Below, piece after piece: positions 37,179-46,825 of a DNA stretch of 64,000 bases; positions within the stretch are counted from its first letter, which is position 1; the number at the start of each line of letters is the position of its first letter. A program made the position numbers and the translations under genes. The stretch is from Sulfolobus sp. S-194 (lineage in GTDB: Archaea; Thermoproteota; Thermoprotei_A; Sulfolobales; Sulfolobaceae). The stretch is taken from contig NZ_CP035730.1 in NCBI RefSeq assembly GCF_012222305.1, forward strand, positions 1,508,501-1,572,500. Reading direction: 5' to 3'. The notes beneath the pieces are model-generated. The model ran no database searches. It was not told the origin of the DNA and saw only the letters and a list, made by a program, of their open reading frames with translations.

Positions 37179-38609
37179 TTACTTACCTAATACAATCTCT
37201 CTACCATCCTTAATTTTAGAAATGGGCACTGAAGAAAACATATTTACTATATCTTCTAAGGACATTCCCTTAGTTTCTGGTATAAAGAAATAAACAAACG
37301 CTAATGCTACTAAATCAAGTGCAAAGAATATAAACATAGAACCGCTTAATCCTACAGTAGATAGTATCACTGGGAATACCTCAATTAAAGCAAAATTAGC
37401 TAGCCAATCAATTAGAGCACCAATTGCAGCCATCCTACCCCTAATTCTAGTATCAAAATACTCAGCTTGAATCAACCAACCAGTGCCACCAACACCATAA
37501 GCAAAGAAAATTATAAAGCCAGCAAATGAGATCAGTAAACCAATATCAAAACCATATAATATCGAAATACCACCAATTAAATCAAATAAGGCCATACCAA
37601 TATATGCTGAAATACCTAGAGTCCTTCTGCCAATCTTATCAATATACCTAAAAGCAATATATGTAGCTGCAACATTTATAACCGCTAAAATAGTAGAATC
37701 AAGAACACCATCGATAGCACTATAAACAGGGTTAGTAGTTGGAGAGAAAATATGAAGCTTTGAAAGAATTATTGGACCATAATAAAATGGTACATTAATC
37801 CCGGTAATTTGTTGGAAAACTAACCACAAACCAACGAGAAGTAAAGCTTTCTTAGTAGCAGTATCTAACTTCACACTCATCTCGCTCTGAATCTCCCTCC
37901 TAGTTCTCTCTAAAACATCATCAGAAACACTTATACCGAACTTCGCTAATTCCCTCTTAAGTCTATCAAATTGCCCAGTATAAATTAACCACCTTGGGGA
38001 CTCTGGCATCATGAACCTAAATATTAAACCTATAAGAGCTGGAACAGCTGCTAAGCCTAAAATTAATCGCCAATCAAAAACATAAGCAAGCGATGGCAAA
38101 AAATAAAGAATCGCAGAACCCACAAGATAAGAACCTAAAATACCAATAGTTATCATCCACTGTTGCATAATAGCTAGAGAACCTCTCTTATCTTTAGGAG
38201 CGTATTCAGTTATATAAGCAGTAGCAACAGCAGAATCTGCACCAATAGCAACACCTATAATAGTCCTCATTATAAGTAGCATAATACCATTAATAGTTAA
38301 AGCAGAAAGAATAGCTGCAGCAGTATAAATACCAGCATCTAAAATCAGAAGAGATTTCCTACCATACCTATCAGTATAAAAATAAGCAATAATAGCGCCA
38401 ACAGCAGCTCCTAAAGAAGCACTAGCAATCTCGTAACCCAACAGGAAACCAGAATAGTGATAAGGAGCAAACTCTGCTGCAGTACCAATTACCGCAGTAT
38501 CATAACCGAACAGGAAACCGCCAATAGCCGCTAAGATAGTTATAATCCAATAAAGTCTGGTTACTTTTCTAGAATCTAAAACCTTTAACAAATCTTCATA
38601 AGATGACAT
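37179..38609 (-). CDS. MFS sugar porter-type transporter
   Basis: A 476-residue, 12-helix transporter of the sugar porter subfamily. The signature GGFLFGYDTAVIG is near residue 30, DRYGRKSLL near 85, and PESPRWLIYTGQ after helix 6 with a long central cytoplasmic loop. PETKGMSLEDI near the C-terminus is the sugar porter ending motif. Substrate is likely a sugar or similar organic molecule. Convergent with the zinc-ribbon gene. Confidence 0.9.
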   Translation of the reverse strand: MSSYEDLLKVLDSRKVTRLYWIITILAAIGGFLFGYDTAVIGTAAEFAPYHYSGFLLGYEIASASLGAAVGAIIAYFYTDRYGRKSLLILDAGIYTAAAILSALTINGIMLLIMRTIIGVAIGADSAVATAYITEYAPKDKRGSLAIMQQWMITIGILGSYLVGSAILYFLPSLAYVFDWRLILGLAAVPALIGLIFRFMMPESPRWLIYTGQFDRLKRELAKFGISVSDDVLERTRREIQSEMSVKLDTATKKALLLVGLWLVFQQITGINVPFYYGPIILSKLHIFSPTTNPVYSAIDGVLDSTILAVINVAATYIAFRYIDKIGRRTLGISAYIGMALFDLIGGISILYGFDIGLLISFAGFIIFFAYGVGGTGWLIQAEYFDTRIRGRMAAIGALIDWLANFALIEVFPVILSTVGLSGSMFIFFALDLVALAFVYFFIPETKGMSLEDIVNMFSSVPISKIKDGREIVLGK

Positions 38610-38858
38610 TAGTAATTATTTTTCATTTATACATTTTAAATCTTACTCTAATTAATTAGTAAGTAGATACTCAATTTAAATAATATTATTTTATTTATAC
38701 ATTTCAAATGAAGTATAAAATTAGCCATATTGAAATAAACAGAAACATATTTACAACTCATCTATTTCTTTAGTAAAATTTTTTAATTCAATAAAAATTA
38801 ATTTTACGTATATTTCTTATATAATTCTTTAATATATTTTTAATCAAAAACCACTATA
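38610..38858. other. A/T-rich intergenic region
   Basis: Contains the promoter of the sugar porter gene on its left side (TATA-like stretches about 38630-38645). Nothing else supported. Confidence 0.4.
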
Positions 38859-39197
38859 CTATGAGATTAATCTGAATAATATTTTAACATCATTTTTTAG
38901 AATTAGAACATTTTCCTTAATTAATCTTCCTTCATGAAATCCCTCAACGTGTAATATCCAGGCTGAAATACACAACTTCTTATATCGGGAGAATTTTCAA
39001 GTTTATTAATAGAATCGAAATAAAGCTTTAAGTTCTAGTGACCTATTCGATTTATCTTAAGAATAGTTTTTTAGAATTTTTATTACTTCTTCAGCAGTCT
39101 TATAATACTTCTCACAAGCTTGAACAGCATCACCCTTAAAAAGCAACTCATCAGCCTCCTCCAAATAAACATCAGAAGAGGTTTTCAAAATCTGCAT
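38859..39197 (-). pseudogene. Decayed PaREP1-family gene
   Basis: Two pieces of one PaREP1/PaREP8-type gene on the minus strand. The N-terminal piece (39197 to 39057, 46 codons) contains YLEEADELLFKGDAVQA and CEKYYKTAEEVIKIL, the typical start of PaREP1. A stop follows, then an out-of-frame stretch reading KLENSPDIRS, then the C-terminal piece ending at 38859 with SAWILHVEGFHEGRL. At 339 nt it is shorter than the roughly 450 nt expected, so it has lost sequence and frame. PaREP1 proteins are multicopy in crenarchaea and of unknown function. Confidence 0.75.
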
Positions 39198-39409
39198 TAA
39201 TATATATTATTCTGACCTCAAATAAATAAATTACCATATTCTTGAAAAGAGTTCATTTTGTGACATTAAAAACGCTAAGATACCATATTAGTTATAGATC
39301 TTCTCTAATGAAATTTCATATATAGGCCAAAGAGATATAAAGCCTTGTGAAATACAGTTTGTCTTTAGACTTTCATTTCACTTATTTTTATCTTCATTCA
39401 TGATTGAGT

Positions 39410-39545
39410 GTAGAGACTTAGCCCTTAACCACCTACCAAACTTAACGATAGGTGGGTCATGAGACTCCCTAGAGCCCAATGGCACAGGACTTGCATCTTC
39501 GTTATCTGCCTCACTCTTTTGGGCATAGCTTGCATAGATATGATG
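39410..39545 (-). mobile_element. Possible IS200/IS605 (tnpB 3' end) remnant
   Basis: A denser, more GC-rich segment than its surroundings. On the minus strand it has an open stretch including EADNEDASPVPLGSRES, which resembles TnpB tails, followed by a CCACCTA/TAGGTGG hairpin (about 39428-39454) and TTAAGGGC, as at IS200/IS605 right ends. The upstream part of any tnpB is missing. Weak. Confidence 0.3.
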
Positions 39546-39733
39546 AATCACAATTTACAAGGAAAAATTTGTTATAAATTTATATAAAAAGATTTTTCTG
39601 TTTACATAAAAAAGAATTCAGCCTATTAAGTTTCCACGAATTTCTCATATAATGTAAAAACACATTACCATAATTTATGAATTTGCTCTAAAGCCTTGTT
39701 CTTGTAAAATGATTATAGTGAGAAGGAAAACAC

Positions 39734-39741
39734 TTTTTATA
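39734..39741 (+). promoter_or_regulatory. TATA box of the tricorn gene
   Basis: TTTTTATA centred about 25 nt before the ATG at 39762; used to prefer that start over 39750. Confidence 0.5.
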
Positions 39742-39761
39742 GTTCGCAAATGTTTAGTTAT

Positions 39762-42700
39762 ATGAAAGGCTATTATTTACACCCAGACATAAGGGGAAAT
39801 CTGATAGCCTTTACTTCAGATGATGACGTTTGGTTAATGACATTAGACGATATGAAACCAATAAGGGAGACTAGCGGACAAGGAGTTGCGATAAGACCTA
39901 AAATAAGTCTAGACGGAAAGAAAGTCGCATATACCGTAATTTGGCTAAGAAAAGGTAAAGGTGGTGGAGACATATTTATAACAGGGAACGGTGAAACTAA
40001 AAGAGTTACATTTTTCAGCAGTATGAATACTAGAGTTTTAGGCTGGTTATCAGATGAGGAAATACTAGTTTTAACTGATTTCCATACGCCTTTCCCACAG
40101 TGGAGTGAGACATATAAAATAAACATAAATGATGGAACAATGGAAAAAATGCCCTTTGGTCCCGTTTCTAATATTGCAATATCTGGAGACATTATAATTA
40201 TAGCTAGAGGTTATCAAGACCTACCATTCTGGAAGGGTTATAAGGGAGGGACTAAGGGTGAATTTTGGATATCTTATGATAAAGGAAACACGTTCAATAA
40301 ATTCCTCAGTCTAGACGGGATAGTAAGCTGGCCTATGATAATTAGGGACAGAGTTTATTTCCTTTCAGATTATGAGGGAATCTCAAACCTATACTCTGTT
40401 AATCTGGAGGGAAAGGACTTAAGAAAACACACAAACTTTACTGAATATTACTGCAGAAATGCAAGCAGTGATGGAAGAAGGATAGTGTTTCAAAACGGCG
40501 GGGATATCTATTTATACGATCCGGAGAAACAAGAATTAAATCTCCTTGATATCAATCTCCCTACAGATAGAAAGAAGAAGCAAGGAAAGTTCGTTGAAGT
40601 CCTTGATTATACTACTGAAGCTGTTGCAAACGATAAGTACCTTAGTTTAATAAGCAGAGGTAAAGTGTTTTTGATGAGGCCTTGGGATGGCCCAGTAGTA
40701 CAGCTTGGAGAAAAACAAGGAGTGAGATATAAGCAAATACAGTTACTTCCTAACGGTGATGCAATAGTTGTTGATGCTAATGATGACAAACTAGCTTTTC
40801 TAGGTAAAGATGGTTCGATCAAAAAATTAAATGCAGACCTTGGGAGAATTGAAAGAATCAAAGTATCCCCAGATGGAAAGAAGATACTTATTTCGAACAA
40901 TAGGCTAGAACTCTGGCTTTACGAGGTTGATACTGCAAACCTAAAATTAATTGACAAGAGTGAATACAATGTAATATACCAGATGGACTGGCATCCAGAT
41001 AGTGAGTGGTTTGCCTATACTTTTCCAGAAAGTTATAGTACTCAGTCTATTAAATTAGCTCATATCTCTGGTAAAGTAATAAGAATAACGAGCCCTTACG
41101 GTTATGATTTTTCACCCTCTTTCGATCCTGATGGAAGATACTTATATTTCTTATCAGCAAGACATCTCGACCCAACTAACGATAAGGTAATATTTAATTT
41201 AAGTTTCCAGAGGGTTGTTAAGCCATACCTAGTAGTTCTCTCTAATACTTACTCACCGTTTAACCAATCATTAGAAGAAACTGCAAATGATAAAAAAGTC
41301 GAGATCGAAGGTATTGAAGACAGAGTAGTTATCTTCCCTGTTGATGAGGACTACTATATAAGAATTGAAGGGGCAAAGAACAATAAAGTATTTCTCTTTT
41401 CGCTTCCCATTAAGGGGTCTAGGTATCCAGGAGAACTCTTCGGCAAACTTGAAATCTTCGATCTTGATAATAAGACAAAAGAACTATATGTAGATAATGT
41501 AAAGAGTTTTTCATTAACCACTGATAAAGGGAAAATTCTGATACTATTTAAAGATTCCATAAGACTCTTGGATGTAAACATTAAACCTGATTTAAACGCC
41601 ACGGGTAAGAAAGGAGGAATAGTTGACCTCTCAAGGGTTAAAGTATATGTCGAGCCGGAAAAAGAATGGAAACAAATTCTCAGAGAAGCGTGGAAACTTA
41701 TGCAACAAAACTATTGGAAAGCAGACGGGCTTAAGGACTGGGAATCAGTACTTTTAAAATATGAGAGGTTAATTAACAGAATAAGCACTCGCTATGAGCT
41801 CTCAGACTTAATTCAGGAAATGCAAGGTGAGACAAAAACTTCCCACTCTTATGAGATGCCATATGACTATGATACTGCAGAACCTCTACCAATTGGTGGA
41901 CTAGGGGCTGATTTTGAATACGATAAAGAAAATAAATGCTATAGGATTACTAGGATTTACGTAGGTGATCCAACAAATGAAAATGAGAGAAGTCCTCTAA
42001 GAGATGCGGGAGTTCAGCTTAACTCTGGAGATTGCATAAAGGCTGTTGACAGTGAAGAAGTAAAGAATAATATTATCTCCTACCTAGTTAATAAGGATCA
42101 AGTTGTACTAGATATTATTACGAAGAATGGAAAGGCTAAACGTGTTACTGTAAAGTTATTAAAAGATGAAAGGTTCTTAATATATAGGTATTGGGTTGAG
42201 AAGAATAGGGAATATGTTCACGAGAAGAGCAAGGGTAGATTAGGATATATTCACATACCAGATATGATGTATCAAGGATTCGCTGAGTTTTACAGACTTT
42301 TCATGTCTGAATTCCACAGAGAAGGGCTAGTAGTTGACGTTAGGTTTAACAGAGGCGGTTTCATCTCCGGTTTGATTTTAGAGAAACTTCTTCTCAAAAG
42401 GATGGGCTATATGGTGAGGAGAAACGGGAAAGAACTACCTCACCCTTTCTTCTCTTCCCCAGGTGTTATTGTTGCAATAACTAATCAATATACAGGCTCT
42501 GACGGTGATATATTCTCCTATTTATTTAGAAAGTACAAGCTAGGAATATTGATAGGAAGAAGGACCTGGGGTGGAGTTATAGGAATTGACGTCAGAGACA
42601 AATTGGTCGATAATTCTGCAGTATCTCAACCCGAGTTTGCATTGCATTTTCACGATATAGGATTAAAAATAGAGAATTATGGTGTAGATCCGGATATTGA

Positions 42701-42797
42701 AGTTGACATTAAACCAGAGGATTATGCTAATGGAAGAGATCCTCAACTTGATACTGCAATTGGGCTGGCGTTAAAACAACTTGAAGAAAAAAGTTAG
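39762..42797 (+). CDS. tri: Tricorn protease
   Basis: A large cytosolic serine protease that trims peptides released by the proteasome. About 1011 residues from the ATG at 39762. The N-terminal two-thirds hold beta-propeller strands (recurring SPDGKKI, DPDGRYLYF, SSDGRRIVF), then a helical region (EAWKLMQQNYW), a PDZ-like domain (LRDAGVQLNSGDCI) and the C-terminal catalytic domain with the nucleophile serine in YTGSDGDIFSY. An upstream ATG at 39750 is less likely because the TATA box TTTTTATA (39734-39741) is centred about 25 nt before 39762, giving a leaderless start there. Confidence 0.95.
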   Translation: MKGYYLHPDIRGNLIAFTSDDDVWLMTLDDMKPIRETSGQGVAIRPKISLDGKKVAYTVIWLRKGKGGGDIFITGNGETKRVTFFSSMNTRVLGWLSDEEILVLTDFHTPFPQWSETYKININDGTMEKMPFGPVSNIAISGDIIIIARGYQDLPFWKGYKGGTKGEFWISYDKGNTFNKFLSLDGIVSWPMIIRDRVYFLSDYEGISNLYSVNLEGKDLRKHTNFTEYYCRNASSDGRRIVFQNGGDIYLYDPEKQELNLLDINLPTDRKKKQGKFVEVLDYTTEAVANDKYLSLISRGKVFLMRPWDGPVVQLGEKQGVRYKQIQLLPNGDAIVVDANDDKLAFLGKDGSIKKLNADLGRIERIKVSPDGKKILISNNRLELWLYEVDTANLKLIDKSEYNVIYQMDWHPDSEWFAYTFPESYSTQSIKLAHISGKVIRITSPYGYDFSPSFDPDGRYLYFLSARHLDPTNDKVIFNLSFQRVVKPYLVVLSNTYSPFNQSLEETANDKKVEIEGIEDRVVIFPVDEDYYIRIEGAKNNKVFLFSLPIKGSRYPGELFGKLEIFDLDNKTKELYVDNVKSFSLTTDKGKILILFKDSIRLLDVNIKPDLNATGKKGGIVDLSRVKVYVEPEKEWKQILREAWKLMQQNYWKADGLKDWESVLLKYERLINRISTRYELSDLIQEMQGETKTSHSYEMPYDYDTAEPLPIGGLGADFEYDKENKCYRITRIYVGDPTNENERSPLRDAGVQLNSGDCIKAVDSEEVKNNIISYLVNKDQVVLDIITKNGKAKRVTVKLLKDERFLIYRYWVEKNREYVHEKSKGRLGYIHIPDMMYQGFAEFYRLFMSEFHREGLVVDVRFNRGGFISGLILEKLLLKRMGYMVRRNGKELPHPFFSSPGVIVAITNQYTGSDGDIFSYLFRKYKLGILIGRRTWGGVIGIDVRDKLVDNSAVSQPEFALHFHDIGLKIENYGVDPDIEVDIKPEDYANGRDPQLDTAIGLALKQLEEKS

Positions 42798-42912
42798 AAA
42801 AATTTTTCACATTCATAGTATGAAAGGCTTATTTTATCATGAAACTAATTTCTAGGTATGATATCTCAGTGATTTTCACTATTATATAGCCGTTAACCTA
42901 TACAACTATATT

Positions 42913-43440
42913 ATGAAAAAATTTTTTACTATGCTATACATAGCTTTTAAATATAAAATGCACAAATTAACCAAAGTCGGGATAATAGTACTAGTAATAG
43001 GAATAATAATGGCTGGACTAGGATTATATTCCACATTTACTCTTGCAGGATCCTTAACAAGTGTAATAGAATTAAAAAACGCACAAACAATAACATTAAA
43101 TCCTAACTCCTCTTATAAAATATCTTATTCAATAACTAAAACACCAGCAATAGTAATGCTAGCATTAAACTCATCAAAACCAATGTCGGTCACAGTACCA
43201 GCCACATTCAGCCGACTATCACAAAATAACGAAATAGTATACGAAATGGTAACAACAACAACACAAACCGGAACAATAACCCTTTACAACAACAACACAG
43301 TACCAGTAACAGTAGAATATCAACTTGGACAAGTAACACCATCTTTACTATCAGCTTTAGTATTGCCTGGAGGCTTACTAGCAATAATAGGAATAATTTT
43401 GGCAATTATCGGTGCAATAATGGGGAGGAGAAGAAGTTAA
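42913..43440 (+). CDS. Membrane protein with two helices and an external domain
   Basis: A 175-residue protein with a membrane helix at about 20-45 (VGIIVLVIGIIMAGLGLYSTF), an external Thr/Asn-rich beta domain, and a second helix at about 145-170 (LALVLPGGLLAIIGIILAIIGAIMG-like), followed by RRRS. A TATA-like stretch lies near 42882. No family recognised; similar small two-helix proteins are common in Sulfolobales. Confidence 0.65.
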   Translation: MKKFFTMLYIAFKYKMHKLTKVGIIVLVIGIIMAGLGLYSTFTLAGSLTSVIELKNAQTITLNPNSSYKISYSITKTPAIVMLALNSSKPMSVTVPATFSRLSQNNEIVYEMVTTTTQTGTITLYNNNTVPVTVEYQLGQVTPSLLSALVLPGGLLAIIGIILAIIGAIMGRRRS

Positions 43441-44261
43441 GGTTTTATCTTTGTTAACTATGTTATGAGAAAAGTGAGTGTGAAGAAATGAAATATTATA
43501 GGAAATTTTTAAAACTCTCAATAAACAATACCTGGTCTGGGTTTTAATAAACTCAATAAATATTTAAAAATAAGCTAAAACTCTTCTGTAGTCATTAATC
43601 TTTCTTCTTCATATGACATTATATAAATCGTTCTATAACTAAACTATTTATTGAACATATCAGATAGAGTTCTTGTCAAAAGGAGTCTACTTTTCCTCAG
43701 TGAACATTAAGTGTTTAAACTTTTCCTTCTTTATTTTATATAAATCAACAAATAATATCATAGAATATATTAAATTAATTATCTCCCTCATCTTTAAATC
43801 GCTTCTCACTATTCTCTAAAATACTCTTAACTACCGTTACTAAGTCATATAATACCTCATCCTTATTCCTAATATTTTAAAGAAATCTAGATCAAAACTG
43901 TTTATACGGTAAAATCATGAAGAAGTAAGGCCTTATCCGTTATGCTGCTAGCTTCTGAATAGCCTAATTTCACAAAATCATTGAATAATGAATTCATCGA
44001 CGTATCATAACCCCTCTAAGAATGCCATTTGTTGCTGTATCCAATTTATCTAAGTTTGTATACTAATAATACCCCTCTAACATCATTTTTACTTCTCCCA
44101 GTTAGCCACACATCTATACCAATATCTAAGTCGTTAAGTGTTTCTATAATTCTTACCATAATATAAGATATGTAGCGTGAGAAGTTTATGTAATAGTTTT
44201 CACAAAATGAAGTTGACATATGAAAGATCAAGCTCCAATATCTTGATAAACTAACACATGC
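43441..44261. other. Gene-poor region with decayed coding traces
   Basis: No intact gene supported. On the minus strand near 43785-43870 a short open stretch reads DEVLYDLVTVVKSILENSEK and then stops; near 43695-43760 another reads MILFVDLYKIKKEK and stops. These look like remnants of one or two small genes but cannot be assigned. A weak 61-codon minus-strand frame at 44046-44231 is not convincing. Confidence 0.4.
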
Positions 44262-45608
44262 TTATTTAGAGAGTTGTTCAAGCTCTATTTGAGACGCCCT
44301 TGGCCCTAATATTCCAACGTCTAGAGCCACTATTAAAGCCATTATAAATACTACAGCGTACATAAATACTGGGCCTTTAGAGTAGAGTAATATAGGTAAT
44401 GTGGAAAGCCAAACATAGTTTCCAAGTCTACTGAGAGAATATTGAACACCGTCAGCAAAAGACCTTATTCTAGTGGGGTATAACTCCGCCCCGTATTGAT
44501 GGAAAGCATTTGAAAATATATTTGATAGAAATCCAAATAAGAATCCTGTAGTTATAACTTCCACAGCAGTTGTTGAAAAGCCAAACGCTAAACCAACAAT
44601 ACCCATGAGTAACATTATTATACTAACTTGCCATTTCCTATCAAATTTCTGACTATCAATTATGAAGATAGATGCAAGAGAGCTGATAAAGTAAGAAGTG
44701 TAAATTAGCATTGAGTACTCTAAGGTATGAACTAAGCTAAATCCTTTAGCATAGAGAACTGAAGGTGCCAAAGAGGCAAATCCGTAATATACCCCCGTTT
44801 GCAAAAACTCAAATATCCATAACATTATTGTCCTCTTCCTATATAGTGGTGAAAATAGTTCTGCAATTTTTACTTTTTGTGAAGTAACTACCTCTACTTG
44901 TAAAGGCTCACTTAAATGCCCCTTTTCCCTTATTGCTACTTCTTCCATTTGGTTTACTATTTTCCCAGCCTCGTCTATTCTCCCTTTAGTTTCTAACCAT
45001 CTTGGAGATTCTGGAATTAAGAATCTAAAAGGTATAATTGTAAGTATTCCTAATCCTCCTATTATATACAACCACTGCCATCCTTGGAGGATATAAGAAT
45101 GAGGAATCAATAGGTAAGCTAAAATAGCTACAACTATTGGTGCTGTCCAAGAAGCAGTGTAACCAATAGCTAGTGCCCTACCTCTAATCCTAGAAGGGAA
45201 AAACTCCGTTATCATTACATCTAAAACTATTAAAGCCTCTGGTCCAACACCTAATCCAGTTATAAACCTAAGCAAACCTAATAAGTATATATTAGGAGAA
45301 AATGGGGTTAATAAGAGTCCTACTGAAGCTATAAACATGTTAAGTATTAACGCTGTTCTTCTTCCCATTACATCGCCTATATAAGTAAATATTATAGCAC
45401 CTACAAATGCACCTAAAAAGAAAATTGCTATAGTATAATAAATTGCTTCAGCCGAGGGGACTTTATAAAAAGAAGATATCGGTTGTACTACAAACCCTCC
45501 AACAAACAAATCGTATAGTTCAAAAAATTCACCCAAACTTAATAGTGCTAATAGCTTAGTATGAAAAGAAGTCCAGGGCAATCTTTCAATCCTTCCAGCA
45601 ATAGTCAT
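44262..45608 (-). CDS. MFS transporter, sugar/organic acid type
   Basis: A 448-residue 12-helix transporter. GDVMGRRTAL near residue 80 and PESPRWLETKGRIDEA after helix 6 are the MFS/sugar porter motifs; YGAELYPTRIRSFADGV near 375 is the equivalent of the loop 10-11 motif. It begins with a soluble amphipathic stretch (IERLPWTSFHTKLL). Substrate not predictable. It is transcribed alone. Confidence 0.88.
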   Translation of the reverse strand: MTIAGRIERLPWTSFHTKLLALLSLGEFFELYDLFVGGFVVQPISSFYKVPSAEAIYYTIAIFFLGAFVGAIIFTYIGDVMGRRTALILNMFIASVGLLLTPFSPNIYLLGLLRFITGLGVGPEALIVLDVMITEFFPSRIRGRALAIGYTASWTAPIVVAILAYLLIPHSYILQGWQWLYIIGGLGILTIIPFRFLIPESPRWLETKGRIDEAGKIVNQMEEVAIREKGHLSEPLQVEVVTSQKVKIAELFSPLYRKRTIMLWIFEFLQTGVYYGFASLAPSVLYAKGFSLVHTLEYSMLIYTSYFISSLASIFIIDSQKFDRKWQVSIIMLLMGIVGLAFGFSTTAVEVITTGFLFGFLSNIFSNAFHQYGAELYPTRIRSFADGVQYSLSRLGNYVWLSTLPILLYSKGPVFMYAVVFIMALIVALDVGILGPRASQIELEQLSK

Positions 45609-45744
45609 GAAGGAAAGTATTCGTTTTCGAGTATTTAAAAATATTCGACCAGATAAGTTTTAAAATCGAACTTTTCTTTATTAATAAAAATATTCAAATT
45701 TTAACTATTAAGATAAAATAGCCCTTTTAGCTTTAAAGGATTTT

Positions 45745-45880
45745 TGTTGATAGTGTCGTCATTTGTATATAATTTCATTAATTGAGTTTATCTCTAGGAA
45801 GAGAAGATACTAAGATATAGATATTGTATACCTTATTTTAATATAGAAATATAAATACCATTATGACGACACTATCGACA
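45745..45880. mobile_element. Possible MITE: 136-bp element with 18-bp terminal inverted repeats
   Basis: TGTTGATAGTGTCGTCAT at 45745-45762 and the complementary ATGACGACACTATCGACA at 45863-45880 differ at one position. The inside is 100 bp of A/T-rich sequence without a frame. Structure and size fit a miniature inverted-repeat element. No clear target duplication was found, so a regulatory palindrome cannot be excluded. Confidence 0.45.
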
Positions 45881-46498
45881 CACACTATTCATTAACAGAA
45901 AATAGATAAGCCATAATAGAAGCGAAAAAAGCTCTTCCAAGTCCTTCAACCATCCTGATATATGAAATTATAATACCTTTTTCCTTTTTCGTGGTATTTG
46001 TATGATATTATATATGATACTGACAAAATTATAGGATTCAAAATAATTTATCCGAGTTGCATGAGTATTATAAAAATGGTAAGTCCAATTACATTTTTAA
46101 TGTAAATAATACTTAAATCTTAAATATGACAAGGAGAAGATTAATGAGCCTAGAATATATATACATTAAGTTTAACTTTACCATGTATCTCCCTATTGGC
46201 TCTTGAAACAAAGAAGTTATCAAGCTATTTAATGAAATAAAGTATCTTATTAGCAAGCTGGGGATTTTAAAAGTATTTACGGAATAAACTATAAAAACCA
46301 AAAAGTATTTGCGAATCTACGAAAGCAAACATAAATTGAACCGCTATAATCTCCATTAAATACCTAGATGGTATAACGAAATATTTTCTATTGCTTTTAT
46401 TCTTAGAAACTTTCTGTTATTTAATTTATTGGTATTGAAATTAAATTACCAAAACTACTAAGAGAAAAATAAAATTCCAGCCAAAATAATGATATAGA
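45881..46498. other. Gene-poor region with decayed coding traces
   Basis: No supported gene. On the plus strand near 46210-46285 a short open stretch reads NKEVIKLFNEIKYLISKLG and stops, probably a C-terminal remnant. Confidence 0.35.
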
Positions 46499-46663
46499 AA
46501 ACCCACCATTATGGACCAATCAACCAACCTAAATTTATTCCAGCTCTAAACCTAGAAAAAGATAAAAGAAGATCATTTACTAAAAGCGTAATTAGGTTGC
46601 CAGTAACTGTTGAAGATGAGGTTACGTATAAAGAATTGAAAATGCCTGGATACCTAGTATTAT
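46499..46663 (+). pseudogene. C-terminal remnant of an unrecognised gene
   Basis: An open frame of about 54 codons without a start codon, containing THHYGPINQPKFIPALNLEK, RSFTKSVIRLPVTVEDEV and MPGYLVL before a stop. Codon use is coding-like and the sequence reads as the end of a larger enzyme, but I do not recognise the family. An in-frame stop sits just upstream of the open stretch. Confidence 0.4.
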
Positions 46664-46825
46664 AATTCCGTAGATTCTGATGGTCAGAAAGAAACCTAAA
46701 AGTAATATTATAGAAGTGAAAAACAGTGAAAGTATTATAGTGGTTTTTGTTCCTGTACTGTTAGTTAGGTAACTTGAGAAGATATAATTAGAACTGGTGG
46801 TAAATGATAAAAAGTGATATTAAAC

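Larger units (their letters stand above)
39198..39749. other. Intergenic region upstream of tricorn
   Basis: Apart from the possible IS remnant at 39410-39545 no gene is supported. The tricorn promoter (TATA TTTTTATA at 39734-39741) lies at the right end. Confidence 0.4.

Noticed and set aside
39530..39600. C/D box guide RNA suggested by TGATGA
   Set aside because: No matching D box at a usable distance.
44046..44231. 61-codon minus-strand frame
   Set aside because: No promoter, no similarity to known families and poor codon pattern.
46113..46301. 62-codon minus-strand frame
   Set aside because: Low complexity A/T-rich translation without promoter or ribosome site; the plus strand there has better coding traces.
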